64,000 nt of DNA from an uncultured bacterium (GTDB lineage Bacteria > CSSED10-310 > CALFER01): NCBI GenBank assembly GCA_937951895.1, contig CALFER010000102.1, positions 1 to 64,000 on the forward strand, in the 5' to 3' direction. A program made the position numbers and the translations under genes. Under the pieces are notes generated by a model. It saw only the letters and a list, made by a program, of their open reading frames with translations. It was not told the origin of the DNA and searched no databases. This document shows, in pieces, positions 1-8,500 of this stretch (position 1 is the stretch's first letter; each line of letters opens with the position of its first letter).

Positions 1-1
1 A

Positions 2-790
2 AGGGTTTACAGCAAACCACAATGCTTTTTTATTTGCTTGTCGCTCAGTTCAGGTTCCACTCGGTATGATATCGGAGTGGTGGCAGCGGTAAGAGATGCC
101 AATAAAAGTGCAGAGGCACGAATTGCCTGCCTGGCATTTCCTTTCGCTCTGATCGATCTCCCGATCGCGTTTGTTGTGGACGTGATCATGCTCCCCATGG
201 ACTGGCATCAATACAATATAAATAAGGAGGACGAGGCATTCTGGAGTTCAGTTTTCGATAATCCCGATCGTTTACCGACCGTTGTGGAATGCTGCGCACA
301 TGCTTCCGTTCACTCAAAATTATTTGTTTATGAACGAATAGCGTTCGAAAATCACCATGAAAAGATACCCGGAGAATCGCTGCATTTCATTATTCAGGCA
401 GCAAACGTGATGAATGATAACCTCCATGAATGGATGCCGGTCGACAGTATCTTAGGCCGTACGAATTTGTTGCCAGCTTCGTGGATCGCTTTATATGAGA
501 TGGCGCCAGGGCCGGAGTATTCGGAATACTACATCTCGGAACTCGCTGGGAATCCGGTAACTCCTCCGGAATACTACGAGGAACTTGTTAGCATGAACAG
601 TCTTATGATCAAGCAGAGTTTGACAGAGAATCCCAAGACTCCGACTGATATCCTTGAAACCATCGCTCGGGAAGCGACTATCCGCATTCAGTTGGAAGAA
701 GAAAAACCGGAATCGGATACATGGAACCTGTACGAGCTTGAGAAACTCCGGAAATCAGCAGAAAGTGCTTTGGCTTCGAGAGCAAACTGA
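2..790 (+). CDS. Partial YceK-like protein with C-terminal LRV-type repeats
   Basis: The frame is open to the left edge, so the N-terminus, probably a lipoprotein signal, is missing. The visible start contains YSKPQCF, then a segment with FPFALIDLPIAFVVD and MLPMDW that matches the pattern of YceK/DUF1375 small outer-membrane lipoproteins. The remaining 190 residues are unlike YceK. They carry two degenerate repeats, ELAGNPVTPPEYYEELV and LTENPKTPTDILETIA, which fit the leucine-rich-variant style NP-TP--L---A. A lipoprotein carrying a repeat domain for protein contacts is therefore likely. No operon partner is visible upstream, and the next gene starts 40 bp downstream. The function is unknown. 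The YceK match rests on pattern only. Confidence 0.6.
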   Translation, partial: RVYSKPQCFFICLSLSSGSTRYDIGVVAAVRDANKSAEARIACLAFPFALIDLPIAFVVDVIMLPMDWHQYNINKEDEAFWSSVFDNPDRLPTVVECCAHASVHSKLFVYERIAFENHHEKIPGESLHFIIQAANVMNDNLHEWMPVDSILGRTNLLPASWIALYEMAPGPEYSEYYISELAGNPVTPPEYYEELVSMNSLMIKQSLTENPKTPTDILETIAREATIRIQLEEEKPESDTWNLYELEKLRKSAESALASRAN

Positions 791-830
791 TGTGTGTCAT
801 TGACGTAAGCTGGAGGTTTGGAAAAACCAG

Positions 831-1721
831 ATGATTCACACTGTAGAAGCACTCATCAGGCGGATTCCGGGATGGGAAACCGTCGGGGCGATTCACGTCG
901 AACCGCTCTACGGACTGACCAATACGAATTATGCCGTGACCGTTCACGGGGAGCGGTTCGTGCTTCGGATCAGCGGTGACAACGTTTCGAGTCTCGGGAT
1001 CGACCGCCATCATGAAATCGACGTGCTGCGGGCGATGGACGCAGCCGGAATCGGCGCGCAGGTGTATGGTTGTCTGTTGCCGGAAGGGCATCTCGTGACC
1101 CGCCGCATCGACGGTGTGCATCTCGATCTGGAGACGTATCGGAAACCCGAGACCATCCGGCGCATCGTATCGACAGTCCGGCGGATGCATCGATCCGAAC
1201 CGGTCAGGGCTGTTTTTTCGCCGTTTCGCCGAGTGGAGCGGTATGCCGGGCAGGCTCAGGCCATGCAGGTAGGGATGCCGCATGATTTCGATCGGATTGC
1301 CGTAAGAATGGCTGCGATCGAACGCGAGCAGAACCTGGATCCATCATCCTGGAAGCGCTTGTGTCACAACGATCTGTTTTCGGTGAATGTGATCGATGAT
1401 GGCCGGATCCGGTTCATCGACTGGGAGTTCTCGGGGATGAACGACATTTACTACGATCTGGCGACGCTGACTTACGCCTACGATTCGCCGGACACGCTGT
1501 CTTTGGAGCAAATCGATTTCATGCTGGAGTGTTACTTCGGTGATGTGACACCGGGATATCGAGCACGATTATCGGGCATGCGATACATGGTTCTGTGTTT
1601 CTCGGCGTTCTGGGGCCTGCTTCAATATGGGTTGCAGAGACGGGGGTTGGTGCGGGGGGTTGAAGGCTTCGATTTCATGCAGTATGCGACCGAGACCTTC
1701 GAGGTCATGCGGCAGGTGTAA
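831..1721 (+). CDS. APH/choline kinase-family phosphotransferase
   Basis: This 296-residue protein has the aminoglycoside phosphotransferase/choline kinase fold. The N-lobe contains LTNTNYAVTVHGERFVLRI, the nucleotide-loop and lysine-strand region. The catalytic loop is LCHNDLFSVNVI near residue 180, with the catalytic Asp, and the metal-binding motif is IRFIDWEFSG near residue 200. The pattern GLTNTNY plus DWEFSGMNDIYYDLA is closest to LicA/choline-ethanolamine kinases, so a small alcohol such as choline is a plausible phosphate acceptor. The substrate cannot be read from sequence. A GGAGG lies 14 bp before the ATG, which is long, so the start is less certain. It converges on the minus-strand RNA methyltransferase, leaving 3 bp between them. 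Confidence 0.85.
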   Translation: MIHTVEALIRRIPGWETVGAIHVEPLYGLTNTNYAVTVHGERFVLRISGDNVSSLGIDRHHEIDVLRAMDAAGIGAQVYGCLLPEGHLVTRRIDGVHLDLETYRKPETIRRIVSTVRRMHRSEPVRAVFSPFRRVERYAGQAQAMQVGMPHDFDRIAVRMAAIEREQNLDPSSWKRLCHNDLFSVNVIDDGRIRFIDWEFSGMNDIYYDLATLTYAYDSPDTLSLEQIDFMLECYFGDVTPGYRARLSGMRYMVLCFSAFWGLLQYGLQRRGLVRGVEGFDFMQYATETFEVMRQV

Positions 1722-1724
1722 CGG

Positions 1725-2549
1725 TTAATGTGTCTCGGATTCGGCAGATTCTGAGCAGTCCGGATCGTCCGGTGTCGATTCCTCGTCAGTCCGCTTGTCC
1801 GGTTTCTTCTCTGTCGGGTTTGCGCCCCGGGGGCCGGTGTAAAAGCGGCTGCTCTTCGACGCGCGGTGCATGATGGCTCTGATGAGCGGCAGATCGCGCG
1901 TGTACAGGTTCGACCGGTAGGCGATTTCGCGGATCGCCGCCATCACGCTTTTTTCCTGGCTGCCCCGGTAAAAATCGATATGGTGGAACATCGCATCGGC
2001 GATCTCGAAAACCTCTTCGAAGTCGCGCTGGGAGGGTTTTGCCAGATGCACGCCGTGAACCCCTCCACACAGATTTTTATAGATTTCGTAGAGAACCATC
2101 GAGACCGAGTGCGCCAGATTGAAGCTCAGGGACTCGCAGGAGGGGATGACCATGAGCGCGTGGCACAGATCGATTTCTTCGCGGAGCAGGCCGTTGTCTT
2201 CGCGGCCGAAGACGATCGAGGTCGGCATCGAGGCGATGGTGTCGATGTGGCGGGTGACGATATCCCATACCGGTGCCGGAGGGGTGCGCTTGAAACGGGT
2301 CTGGTGAACCGTTCCGATGACCAGGCGCGAGTCGGCGACGGCGTCCGCGAGAGAGGTGAACATGCGGGTGTTGTACAGGACGTCGCGGCCGTAGAGTGCC
2401 ATTTTGCGGGCTTCGACGTCGGTGACATCGAGATCGCCGACGATTTTGATCGTGGGCATACCGAAGTTATGGGCCGAGCGGGCGATGGCGCCGACGTTGC
2501 CGGGGTATTGCGGGCCGACCAGAACGATTTCGACATGAGCCAGAGACAT
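1725..2549 (-). CDS. trmJ: TrmJ-type SpoU RNA 2'-O-methyltransferase
   Basis: This is a SPOUT (trefoil-knot) methyltransferase of the TrmH/TrmJ family, which methylates the ribose 2'-OH of tRNA position 32. It shows the three SpoU motifs: GPQYPGNVGAIARS near residues 12-25, SIVFGREDNGL near residue 112, and IPSCESLSFNLAHSVSMVLYE near residues 135-155. The last contains the SAM-binding knot. The length of 274 residues and a C-terminal extension (residues 165-270) fit TrmJ. The tail is charged and Asp/Glu/Ser-rich. It is transcribed divergently from the large secreted protein that starts at 2737. TrmJ is the best family call, but the exact target nucleotide is inferred. Confidence 0.88.
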   Translation of the reverse strand: MSLAHVEIVLVGPQYPGNVGAIARSAHNFGMPTIKIVGDLDVTDVEARKMALYGRDVLYNTRMFTSLADAVADSRLVIGTVHQTRFKRTPPAPVWDIVTRHIDTIASMPTSIVFGREDNGLLREEIDLCHALMVIPSCESLSFNLAHSVSMVLYEIYKNLCGGVHGVHLAKPSQRDFEEVFEIADAMFHHIDFYRGSQEKSVMAAIREIAYRSNLYTRDLPLIRAIMHRASKSSRFYTGPRGANPTEKKPDKRTDEESTPDDPDCSESAESETH

Positions 2550-2655
2550 GACGCGTGTCCTCCGGGGCGTATGTTAGAGAAGATCGGGTGGTTTTGCACG
2601 TCCTGTGATGTCAGATCTAAATTCCGGAGAAACAGCCTGTTTAAAAAAAATAATA

Positions 2656-2683
2656 TTGCCATGAGGCGAGAAACTGATAGAAT
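2656..2683 (+). promoter_or_regulatory. Sigma70-like promoter with extended -10
   Basis: TTGCCA at 2656-2661, a 16-bp spacer, and TAGAAT at 2678-2683 preceded by TGA, which gives an extended -10 (TGn). It lies about 50 bp before the ATG of the 903-residue surface protein and just after an A-rich stretch. Seen by eye only. Confidence 0.55.
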
Positions 2684-2736
2684 TAAACCACGCGTCAGCC
2701 TTTTGTGAGTTGACTCACCGAAATGGAGGATTGGCT

Positions 2737-5448
2737 ATGAAAATGAGGATCATCATGTTTTCCTTGCTCATGGTGGTAACGGCGGGGCAGGCACAAACGA
2801 CTTTATTCTCATGCGATTTCGAAACCGATGATTGCGGAGCGATTTATGAAAGCGATGCCGTTGGCGCGCGATGGCTCCACAACAGCTTCAATGGGTGTCC
2901 GGGATCAGGGATGTACCACAGTTACCAGACGAGTTACAGCGATCGTGACTATGTCGTCTGGGGTCCTTTCACTCTTCCGACCGCGGACTATTTGCAGCTT
3001 CGGTACGATCTGTCGGTGTACAACTGCGAGGTGTCGATATTTACTATCTGTGACGTTTATCTCGATCCAAATACCAACATCGGCGCATGGTCTCTGGTGG
3101 ATGGCCCGATATCGATCAGTCAGGCATGCGTTCCGAATGAAGTCGATATGTCGTCGATTCTGAGTTCATGTTCGACGGAGTTTTGGATTGCCTGGGAGTT
3201 TGAGAGCGCATACGGGATTTCCGCAGGCATCGACAACATTGAGATTGTTTATGGAACAGGATCGACTCCGACTCCGACCGCGACAGCGGTTCCACTGACA
3301 GGAGACACGTGTTCCGATCCGTTTATCATCAATTGCGATGATTGCGTCACTGGATCAACGAGCGGGTTCTCGAATGACTACGATGCGAATTATCCGAACG
3401 GACTGGCGCATGGGCCTGATGCTGTATATTCACTGACAATATCAGAGCAGACCTGGGTCGAATTCAGGATCGAGGCGGATTTTCAGGTGATAGTTGCTGT
3501 CGCGTCGACCTGCGATGTATCTGCGCACGATATCCTCTATCCATTCTCATCCGAATGTGATGTGAACATGACGTGCGGTGGATTTGAATACCCTCAACGG
3601 GCCATTGTTTCGGCGGTAGTACTGAATCCCGGAACATACTCCATCTGGATCGACAGTTATTATGGGCTATTCGGTAACTATGCGCTGGAAGTCAACTGTG
3701 TGACCGGATCCACGCCTGTGCCGACGGCGACCCCGTCGCCCGTTCCGAATGAACGGTGCACGGATGCGCTCGACATTACATCCGTGCCGTTCTCATTTTC
3801 CTTCGACAATGAACTGAACACGACCGATGGTGCCGGATCGAGCTGCAGCGCGCAGTATACTCCCGGAGTATCGCAGCTGAAGAATGATGTCTGGTTCCGA
3901 TACTCTCCTTCGGTGGATTGTTTTCTTGATTTTCAGGCCACATCGCGGTGCTGCAATCTGGCTGTAATGGTATATCGGGGAGAAACGTGTTCATTTAAAG
4001 AGGAAGTGATATGCAGCGATCTGTCAATGGGATACTCCTACACTGAGCAGATCGGTTTTTATGCGATGGCGGGAGAAACCTACTGGATACAGGTAGGAAC
4101 TCCGGGATACGCCACAGGAAAGGTTTTTGTGTCATTGGGGTGTACTCCCGGAATGACGCCGACACCGACACAGACGCCGGATCCGACACCCGGTGATTCG
4201 TGTCTGGCTCCGCTTCCGATTCTGGAGAACGACTGTGTCATCGGGAACACCTCCGGGCACAAAGCGGACTGCTCGTATCGCAACATATCCGCTTTCGAGG
4301 GACTCGATGTGGTGTATGAACTGAATCTGACGGATACCATGTCCGTCCATTTCCTGGGTGAAGCGGAGTATGATGCGAGTTGGTTGATTGCGGCGGATTG
4401 TATGGATCTGAACAATGCTCTGTATGTGAGTTCCGGGCTTGATGATGACCTGTCAATGTCATGCGGTGGTGTATTTTTAAATCTTGATTCTGCATTCGAC
4501 ACGACATTGAGTTTGTCTCCCGGTGACTACTTTGTCGTCGTAGATGGTCCAACTTACAGTAGTGGCAACTACGCGCTGGAAATTCAATCCGTTGCGACCG
4601 GTTCTCCGACGCCGACCATCACACCGACAGAGGGTCCGACACTGACACCGACGTCGACGCCGACCATCACGCCAACTTACTTTCCACATGGATGCACAGG
4701 CGGCAACACCAATTCGGAACGCTACATTGTCGAGTCTTTTATCCAGGAGGGTGATCGGTACTTCCTGCAGTTCGATCCCTGCACGGAATGTGACTCATGT
4801 TCGAACAGGTTTCGAGTGACGGCTGTTTATGCCCGTTGTCATCACTTTGGATCGGACTATCTTGCCGTTTCGACTCATTCGAGCATCTACTCAGCGGTGG
4901 AAACATTCCCGGGATCGGGGTGTTATATACCGGATGTCGAAATATACAGCGATCCGTATCTAAGTGAAAATGTGGCCGTCAATCCCGGGTATTTCACAAT
5001 TGGAGGTTCGTTCGTGGGCACATTACCGGCTCTTTCTTGTCCCGGACCCTATTTCCTGTCAATAACGCTGATGGAATACTCTGATTTGCCCATCAATCTC
5101 GTGACGGATCTTACACCGATATCCTGCCGGTCATATCTGGAACGTGACGGTGTCCTGACCGATCTCGTGCAGGATCATGGTGCATTCGGCAACTGGAGCG
5201 CCTATGCGCAGGTTCAATGCCTTGCGCCGCTGCCAACCGCTACCCCTACCCGGACACCGACCGTGACACCGACGCCGACCCAAACTTCGACTCCCACGGC
5301 ATCTCCGACATCACCTCCGACATCGACTCCGACCACCGGTCCGTCTCCAACACCCTTGCCGGTTCCTTCGACAACCGCAGCCGGGCTTGGGACTCTTCTG
5401 GCTGCATTTGCATGTATCTTCTTCATCTCGCTCAGGAAACGGACGTGA
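2737..5448 (+). CDS. Large secreted PT-linker protein with repeated domains and C-terminal membrane anchor
   Basis: This 903-residue exported protein starts at the ATG behind GGAGG (2725-2729). A signal peptide runs from MKMRIIMFSLLMVVTAGQA. A first domain (residues 25-185) resembles a lectin/MAM-like beta-sandwich. It is followed by three related domains beginning GDTCSDPF, NERCTDAL and GDSCLAPL. Each is about 130 residues, rich in cysteine, and built on D-VY-L, CGG and LSPGDYFVVVDG-GNYALE strands, as in pre-peptidase-like repeats. A further domain starts near residue 650. Thr/Pro linkers separate the domains. The C-terminus has a long TP/SP linker, then VPSTTAAGLG, a hydrophobic helix and RKRT, which is the layout of a sorting or anchor signal. 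No enzymatic motif is seen, so an adhesive or structural surface role is inferred. It is monocistronic behind its own promoter. Confidence 0.85.
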   Translation: MKMRIIMFSLLMVVTAGQAQTTLFSCDFETDDCGAIYESDAVGARWLHNSFNGCPGSGMYHSYQTSYSDRDYVVWGPFTLPTADYLQLRYDLSVYNCEVSIFTICDVYLDPNTNIGAWSLVDGPISISQACVPNEVDMSSILSSCSTEFWIAWEFESAYGISAGIDNIEIVYGTGSTPTPTATAVPLTGDTCSDPFIINCDDCVTGSTSGFSNDYDANYPNGLAHGPDAVYSLTISEQTWVEFRIEADFQVIVAVASTCDVSAHDILYPFSSECDVNMTCGGFEYPQRAIVSAVVLNPGTYSIWIDSYYGLFGNYALEVNCVTGSTPVPTATPSPVPNERCTDALDITSVPFSFSFDNELNTTDGAGSSCSAQYTPGVSQLKNDVWFRYSPSVDCFLDFQATSRCCNLAVMVYRGETCSFKEEVICSDLSMGYSYTEQIGFYAMAGETYWIQVGTPGYATGKVFVSLGCTPGMTPTPTQTPDPTPGDSCLAPLPILENDCVIGNTSGHKADCSYRNISAFEGLDVVYELNLTDTMSVHFLGEAEYDASWLIAADCMDLNNALYVSSGLDDDLSMSCGGVFLNLDSAFDTTLSLSPGDYFVVVDGPTYSSGNYALEIQSVATGSPTPTITPTEGPTLTPTSTPTITPTYFPHGCTGGNTNSERYIVESFIQEGDRYFLQFDPCTECDSCSNRFRVTAVYARCHHFGSDYLAVSTHSSIYSAVETFPGSGCYIPDVEIYSDPYLSENVAVNPGYFTIGGSFVGTLPALSCPGPYFLSITLMEYSDLPINLVTDLTPISCRSYLERDGVLTDLVQDHGAFGNWSAYAQVQCLAPLPTATPTRTPTVTPTPTQTSTPTASPTSPPTSTPTTGPSPTPLPVPSTTAAGLGTLLAAFACIFFISLRKRT

Positions 5449-5530
5449 GGTGAGCAGATAGGCAGTTCAAATAACGTCTGACTTAAACGAAAGGGTCCAT
5501 TGAGACAGACTCATTGGGATTTTTCCAGCA

Positions 5531-5552
5531 CCTCTCAGAATAGGCTGAGAGG
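5531..5552 (+). terminator. Hairpin downstream of the surface-protein gene
   Basis: CCTCTCAG and CTGAGAGG form a perfect 8-bp stem around a 6-nt loop, 83 bp after the stop codon of the 903-residue protein. No T-tract follows, so intrinsic termination is uncertain. It may instead stabilise the mRNA end. Confidence 0.4.
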
Positions 5553-5655
5553 TAGCACGCGGCAGTGTACGATACATTCTTCAATCGATCACACACCGGA
5601 AATCTGGTAATCTGCTGAATCTGCAGTCACCACCGGGTGAGTGCCCTGCTGATGA

Positions 5656-5685
5656 TTGACTGAATATCGTGATGGATTCAGTCAA
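5656..5685. repeat. Perfect 10-bp inverted repeat with 10-nt spacer
   Basis: TTGACTGAAT and ATTCAGTCAA flank a 10-nt spacer, giving a fully complementary dyad in a gene-free stretch. It could be a protein operator or an RNA hairpin. There is no T-tract on either strand. The nearest coding signals downstream are a short remnant at 5734 and the GNAT gene at 6009. Confidence 0.6.
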
Positions 5686-5733
5686 GAGCACAGGGAGATC
5701 TCCTGCATGACGTGTACGGAAGAGGAGAAGAAA

Positions 5734-6007
5734 ATGACGGTTTTGCTTGTCGGTGCCTGAAAAACTGCCCGAATCCGTTCGGAACCATCCCCTGCTGCCC
5801 ATCCGAGGGATCTTCGGACCCCCTCACAGACTGGTGACCGATGCCGTGCGGCGCCTGTGTAGGGCCATTCGAGCCACGAAGCCTCGGTATCCCGTCCGGA
5901 CCAGTCGGATTCATGTGGCGCATTTCATGGCCGAGTTGATGAGTGACGATGGGTTGTGGGCCGAGTGGAAGGGTCGGATGCCCGTTATTTACAACAAGGG
6001 GATTTGA
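5734..6007 (+). pseudogene. Possible remnant of a short-chain dehydrogenase
   Basis: An ATG behind GAGGAG encodes MTVLLVGA and then stops. That octet resembles the first strand of an SDR nucleotide-binding fold. In another frame, open from 5747 to 6007, the text RLVTDAVRRLCRAIRATKPRYPV followed by an MAELM segment reads like the C-terminal helix region of SDR enzymes, with GC-rich third positions. The simplest reading is a gene with a large internal deletion that left both ends out of frame. The middle, including any Tyr-x3-Lys catalytic motif, is absent. The match is weak, and the stretch could be non-coding. Confidence 0.3.
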
Positions 6008-6008
6008 T

Positions 6009-6545
6009 ATGCCGCGAGTCGCTCAACCGTCTCAAGCACGCGCACCGGTGTTCGTACCATTGACCGATCAGCAGCCCGGAGTGATCACGGGGTTGTTGCG
6101 GGCGGCGTATGCGGAATTGCTCGATGAGGATCCGCGATGGCGCCGTGAAGCAGAACGATGGGATGAATACGATCGAGACGTATTTGCGTATCGTGCGACC
6201 GTTGGATCATGTCTTTTTCTGACTAGCATCGGTGAGCGAATTGCAGGTTTTGGTTCGTGGGACCCTCGCGGACGACCCGAATACGCCATTATCGGACACA
6301 ACTGCATCGTGCCTGAATTCCGGGGGAGGGGATTGGGCAGGCTGCAGGTCGAGGAGATTCTCCGGAGATTTCGGGAGATGGGCGTTGAAACAGCGAGAGT
6401 ATCGACCGGTGAACATCCCTTTTTTATTCCGGCGCAGCGTATGTATCGAGCGATTGGTTTTCAAGAGGTGCGTCGGATCGGTCCGGAGCCGGGTATGGAG
6501 TATGGAATCGTTGAGTACGCGAAAAAACTCGGTGACGCGGAGTAA
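6009..6545 (+). CDS. GNAT-family N-acetyltransferase
   Basis: This 178-residue protein is placed at the ATG behind AAGGGG rather than at an upstream alternative. The GNAT acetyl-CoA site is visible as VPEFRGRGLGRLQVEEIL near residues 103-120 (pattern R-G-G-G/A), preceded by the beta-4 strand with IGHNCIV. Motif B follows in ARVSTGEHPFFIPAQRMYRAIGF, where the MY---GF pair is typical of the family. It would transfer an acetyl group from acetyl-CoA to an amine, and the acceptor is not predictable. It is flanked by gene remnants and a toxin-antitoxin pair and has no evident operon partner. Confidence 0.85.
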   Translation: MPRVAQPSQARAPVFVPLTDQQPGVITGLLRAAYAELLDEDPRWRREAERWDEYDRDVFAYRATVGSCLFLTSIGERIAGFGSWDPRGRPEYAIIGHNCIVPEFRGRGLGRLQVEEILRRFREMGVETARVSTGEHPFFIPAQRMYRAIGFQEVRRIGPEPGMEYGIVEYAKKLGDAE

Positions 6546-6685
6546 TCGCTTGCTCATCACAGATCGGCCCGTTTCGCGTTTCAGAACCTAACGGAACAAG
6601 AAAAAAAGGGAATTGAATGAGAGGATTTAAGTGGATGCAGCGGCATGGGAATGCTGAATGATGATTTGATTGTTAGAAACCTGGC

Positions 6686-6714
6686 TTGACAAAGGCATTT
6701 AAAACGTGCATAAT
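6686..6714 (+). promoter_or_regulatory. Consensus sigma70 promoter of the toxin-antitoxin operon
   Basis: TTGACA at 6686-6691 and CATAAT at 6709-6714 are separated by exactly 17 bp. Transcription would begin near 6721, directly ahead of AAAGGAGG and the antitoxin ATG at 6741, giving a leader of about 20 nt. It is one of the best promoter matches in the window. Confidence 0.75.
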
Positions 6715-6740
6715 ACGTCTATGGAAAGGAGGCGATTTGT

Positions 6741-6971
6741 ATGCTCAAAAAGCTGACTCTTACAATAGACGAAGACGTTTATAAAGGCTTGCACTCTGTT
6801 ATAGGACACAGACGGATCAGCCGTTTCATTGAAGATTTAGTGCGGCCTCATGTGGTCAAAAGTGCATTGAATGCCGCGTATGAGAAGATGGCGAAGGATG
6901 AAGAAAGGGAATCTGCTGCTATGGAATGGACAGAATCCACTTTCGGAGACATCATTGATGAGACGCGGTGA
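6741..6971 (+). CDS. Ribbon-helix-helix antitoxin (MazE/RelB-like)
   Basis: A 76-residue protein with a short beta-strand, KKLTLTIDEDVYKGL, then RRISRFIEDLVRPHV. This is the ribbon-helix-helix DNA-binding fold of many antitoxins. The C-terminal half (AYEKMAKDEERESAAMEW) is acidic and likely binds and blocks the toxin. An almost perfect ribosome-binding site, AAAGGAGG, precedes the ATG. The gene overlaps the downstream PemK/MazF toxin by 14 bp, the classic antitoxin-first arrangement. The protein probably autoregulates the promoter at 6686-6714. Confidence 0.88.
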   Translation: MLKKLTLTIDEDVYKGLHSVIGHRRISRFIEDLVRPHVVKSALNAAYEKMAKDEERESAAMEWTESTFGDIIDETR

Positions 6972-7278
6972 AATTTGGTGGGTGAGTTTTAATCCATCAA
7001 TAGGCGGGGAGATTAAAAAACAACGACCGGCGGTGATAGTCAGCAACGATGCAGCGAATTTACATTTGAATCGGGTGCAGGTGATTCCGCTGACAAGCAA
7101 TGTTGATAAGCTTTATCCAAGTGAAGCGTACGTAACTTTCGAGGGAAAAAAAGCGAAGGCTATGGCGGATCAACTGACAACAGTCAGCAAAACACGCATG
7201 AGCAAGCGATCTGGAATCATCACAAAACAAGAGCTGCAGGATCTTTCAAGAGCAATCAAGATTCAGCTTGATCTATAA
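6958..7278 (+). CDS. MazF/PemK-family mRNA interferase toxin
   Basis: The 106-residue protein begins MRRGEIWWVSFNPSIGGEIKK, the hallmark RGEIWW N-terminus of MazF/PemK toxins. RPAVIVSNDAAN and VQVIPLTSNVDKLYPSE follow, the next two conserved blocks. AMADQLTTVSKTRMSKRSG matches the region around the usual S/T-D-Q-R-D catalytic loop, here ADQLTTV. These enzymes cut single-stranded RNA at short sequence motifs. The start is the internal ATG at 6958, which overlaps the antitoxin. Length and order are standard. The cleavage motif cannot be predicted. Confidence 0.9.
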   Translation: MRRGEIWWVSFNPSIGGEIKKQRPAVIVSNDAANLHLNRVQVIPLTSNVDKLYPSEAYVTFEGKKAKAMADQLTTVSKTRMSKRSGIITKQELQDLSRAIKIQLDL

Positions 7279-7424
7279 AGAAGACCCCGGAAATGAAACA
7301 CATAATCGCCTGGCATTTTCGCATTCCTGAAGGCTGACTGCCGTACAGACTCTCGTTATTGCTAAAGCGATGATGCCTCTTTCCGGCGATTACCGCTCGT
7401 CTCAAGGCGTTCACCGGACAAGAC

Positions 7425-7604
7425 ATGACAGATAACCGGATAGACATTGTGGAAGAGACGACTGACGTTCTATCGGAATACGGCCGGATTCCGATCTCAT
7501 TCGAGATGCATTTGGTACTTCTGGGGGAAAAAATCAAGGGAGGTCTGAATGGAATACGAGTATCAGAACTCCCGGTTTCCGGTCATCCGTTTCGAGGGAT
7601 TTGA
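7425..7604 (+). pseudogene. Truncated GNAT-like remnant
   Basis: The 59-codon frame starts IDIVEETTDVLSEYGRIPISFE and continues MHLVLLGEKIKGGLNGIR--ELPV. It reads like the first 60 residues of a known GNAT group whose members begin with a similar 'IPI-FEV' block. It stops before the acetyl-CoA motif, and a separate small frame opens over its end. A decayed fragment is the likely explanation. The family link is from memory of the pattern and is not certain. Confidence 0.35.
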
Positions 7605-7617
7605 CCCGGCGCGATAA
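7549..7617 (+). CDS. Possible 22-residue leader peptide
   Basis: ATG follows AAGGGAGG (7536-7543) at good spacing and encodes 22 codons containing EYEYQNSRFPVIRFEGFD, ending 14 bp before the next gene's start. The ribosome-binding site is stronger than the one at 7632. It may be translated and coupled to the downstream gene, or be a leftover of the decayed frame that it overlaps. There is no homology basis for a function. Confidence 0.25.
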   Translation: MEYEYQNSRFPVIRFEGFDPAR

Positions 7618-7631
7618 TCAGGAGGTGTTCC

Positions 7632-8204
7632 ATGGACAATCTGAACGGATTCAGACATGTCCCAAGAGACTGGCGCTATCGGGAAGTACCGGATTGGGCG
7701 CGCAGTCCTGTGGAGGGCGATGCCTGTCATCGGTACTGCCGATGGCTTGCGCAGCATCTTCGATCCCGAAATTTTCCGATGAACGAGGCACAAACGCGAT
7801 ATGCCGCGTCATGGACTGACAAGACGCCTGCCGGAATCGCCATCGACCTTGCCGATGCACTTGGCTATCTGGTAGGGATTCGAGACACACTCGAGGAATA
7901 CGCTCGACGGGATACGCCATATGCTGAGGTTGAACAGCAGGAGCGCGAACGCTGGCAGGAAGCATACGAAGCGGACCCGGAAGTCACGGAGCCGTTCGAG
8001 CAATGGAAGACAGCCGAGGACGACTACAGGAGAATCTGCCAGGAAACACGAGAATCTGATGCACTTGCGGAAGAACTGCCGCACGCGGATATTGGCATCC
8101 GACCGCTCCTGGCCCTGGCTGTGAAACAGTGTGCAACCGATTCAGAGGCTGAACAGATCGTGCGATTCTTCTATGACACATTTCAGGAATCATCGAGCAA
8201 ATGA
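7632..8204 (+). CDS. Hypothetical acidic protein
   Basis: I do not recognise this 190-residue protein. It starts at ATG behind AGGAGG (7620-7625). It has no signal peptide and no membrane segment, so it is probably cytosolic. The N-terminal third contains Trp-rich stretches (RDWRYREVPDWARSP). The middle is strongly acidic and helical (EQQERERWQEAYEADPEVTEP), and the C-terminal part has a hydrophobic helix with two cysteines. It sits alone downstream of the toxin-antitoxin pair and the GNAT remnant, in a region with lower GC than the second half of the window. Confidence 0.7.
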   Translation: MDNLNGFRHVPRDWRYREVPDWARSPVEGDACHRYCRWLAQHLRSRNFPMNEAQTRYAASWTDKTPAGIAIDLADALGYLVGIRDTLEEYARRDTPYAEVEQQERERWQEAYEADPEVTEPFEQWKTAEDDYRRICQETRESDALAEELPHADIGIRPLLALAVKQCATDSEAEQIVRFFYDTFQESSSK

Positions 8205-8500
8205 TACCAGATGCAACCAGGAGTATATCGCCTCGCGCCGACCGTCAGCCATGACGCTGATCTGATCGCTTGAAAAATCGGAACTCTCAAGCCTGTACGA
8301 AGATCAATCGCAGTTAAAAATGCCCGGGCACAGCACTCGGATGCTATGACGATCGCGCTTTTTTATCATCAAGCGAGGCAGCTAACCGATTGCTAATCGA
8401 AGCCACATTACCAATCGTTGAATCGGAGGTATAGACCAGCATGCAGGAGGCTGGTTCTGGATTATTCACCTCGCAACTGGCAAACGATCTGGAGGAGATC

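Noticed and set aside
1866..2708. 280-codon plus-strand frame antisense to the TrmJ-like gene
   Set aside because: The minus-strand gene shows all SpoU motifs. The opposite frame is unusually rich in Asp/Arg/Val without any recognisable pattern.
3293..5388. DNA repeats in the surface-protein gene (ACCGACACC-like stretches)
   Set aside because: They encode Thr/Pro linkers with varied codons. They are low-complexity coding, not an independent repeat element.
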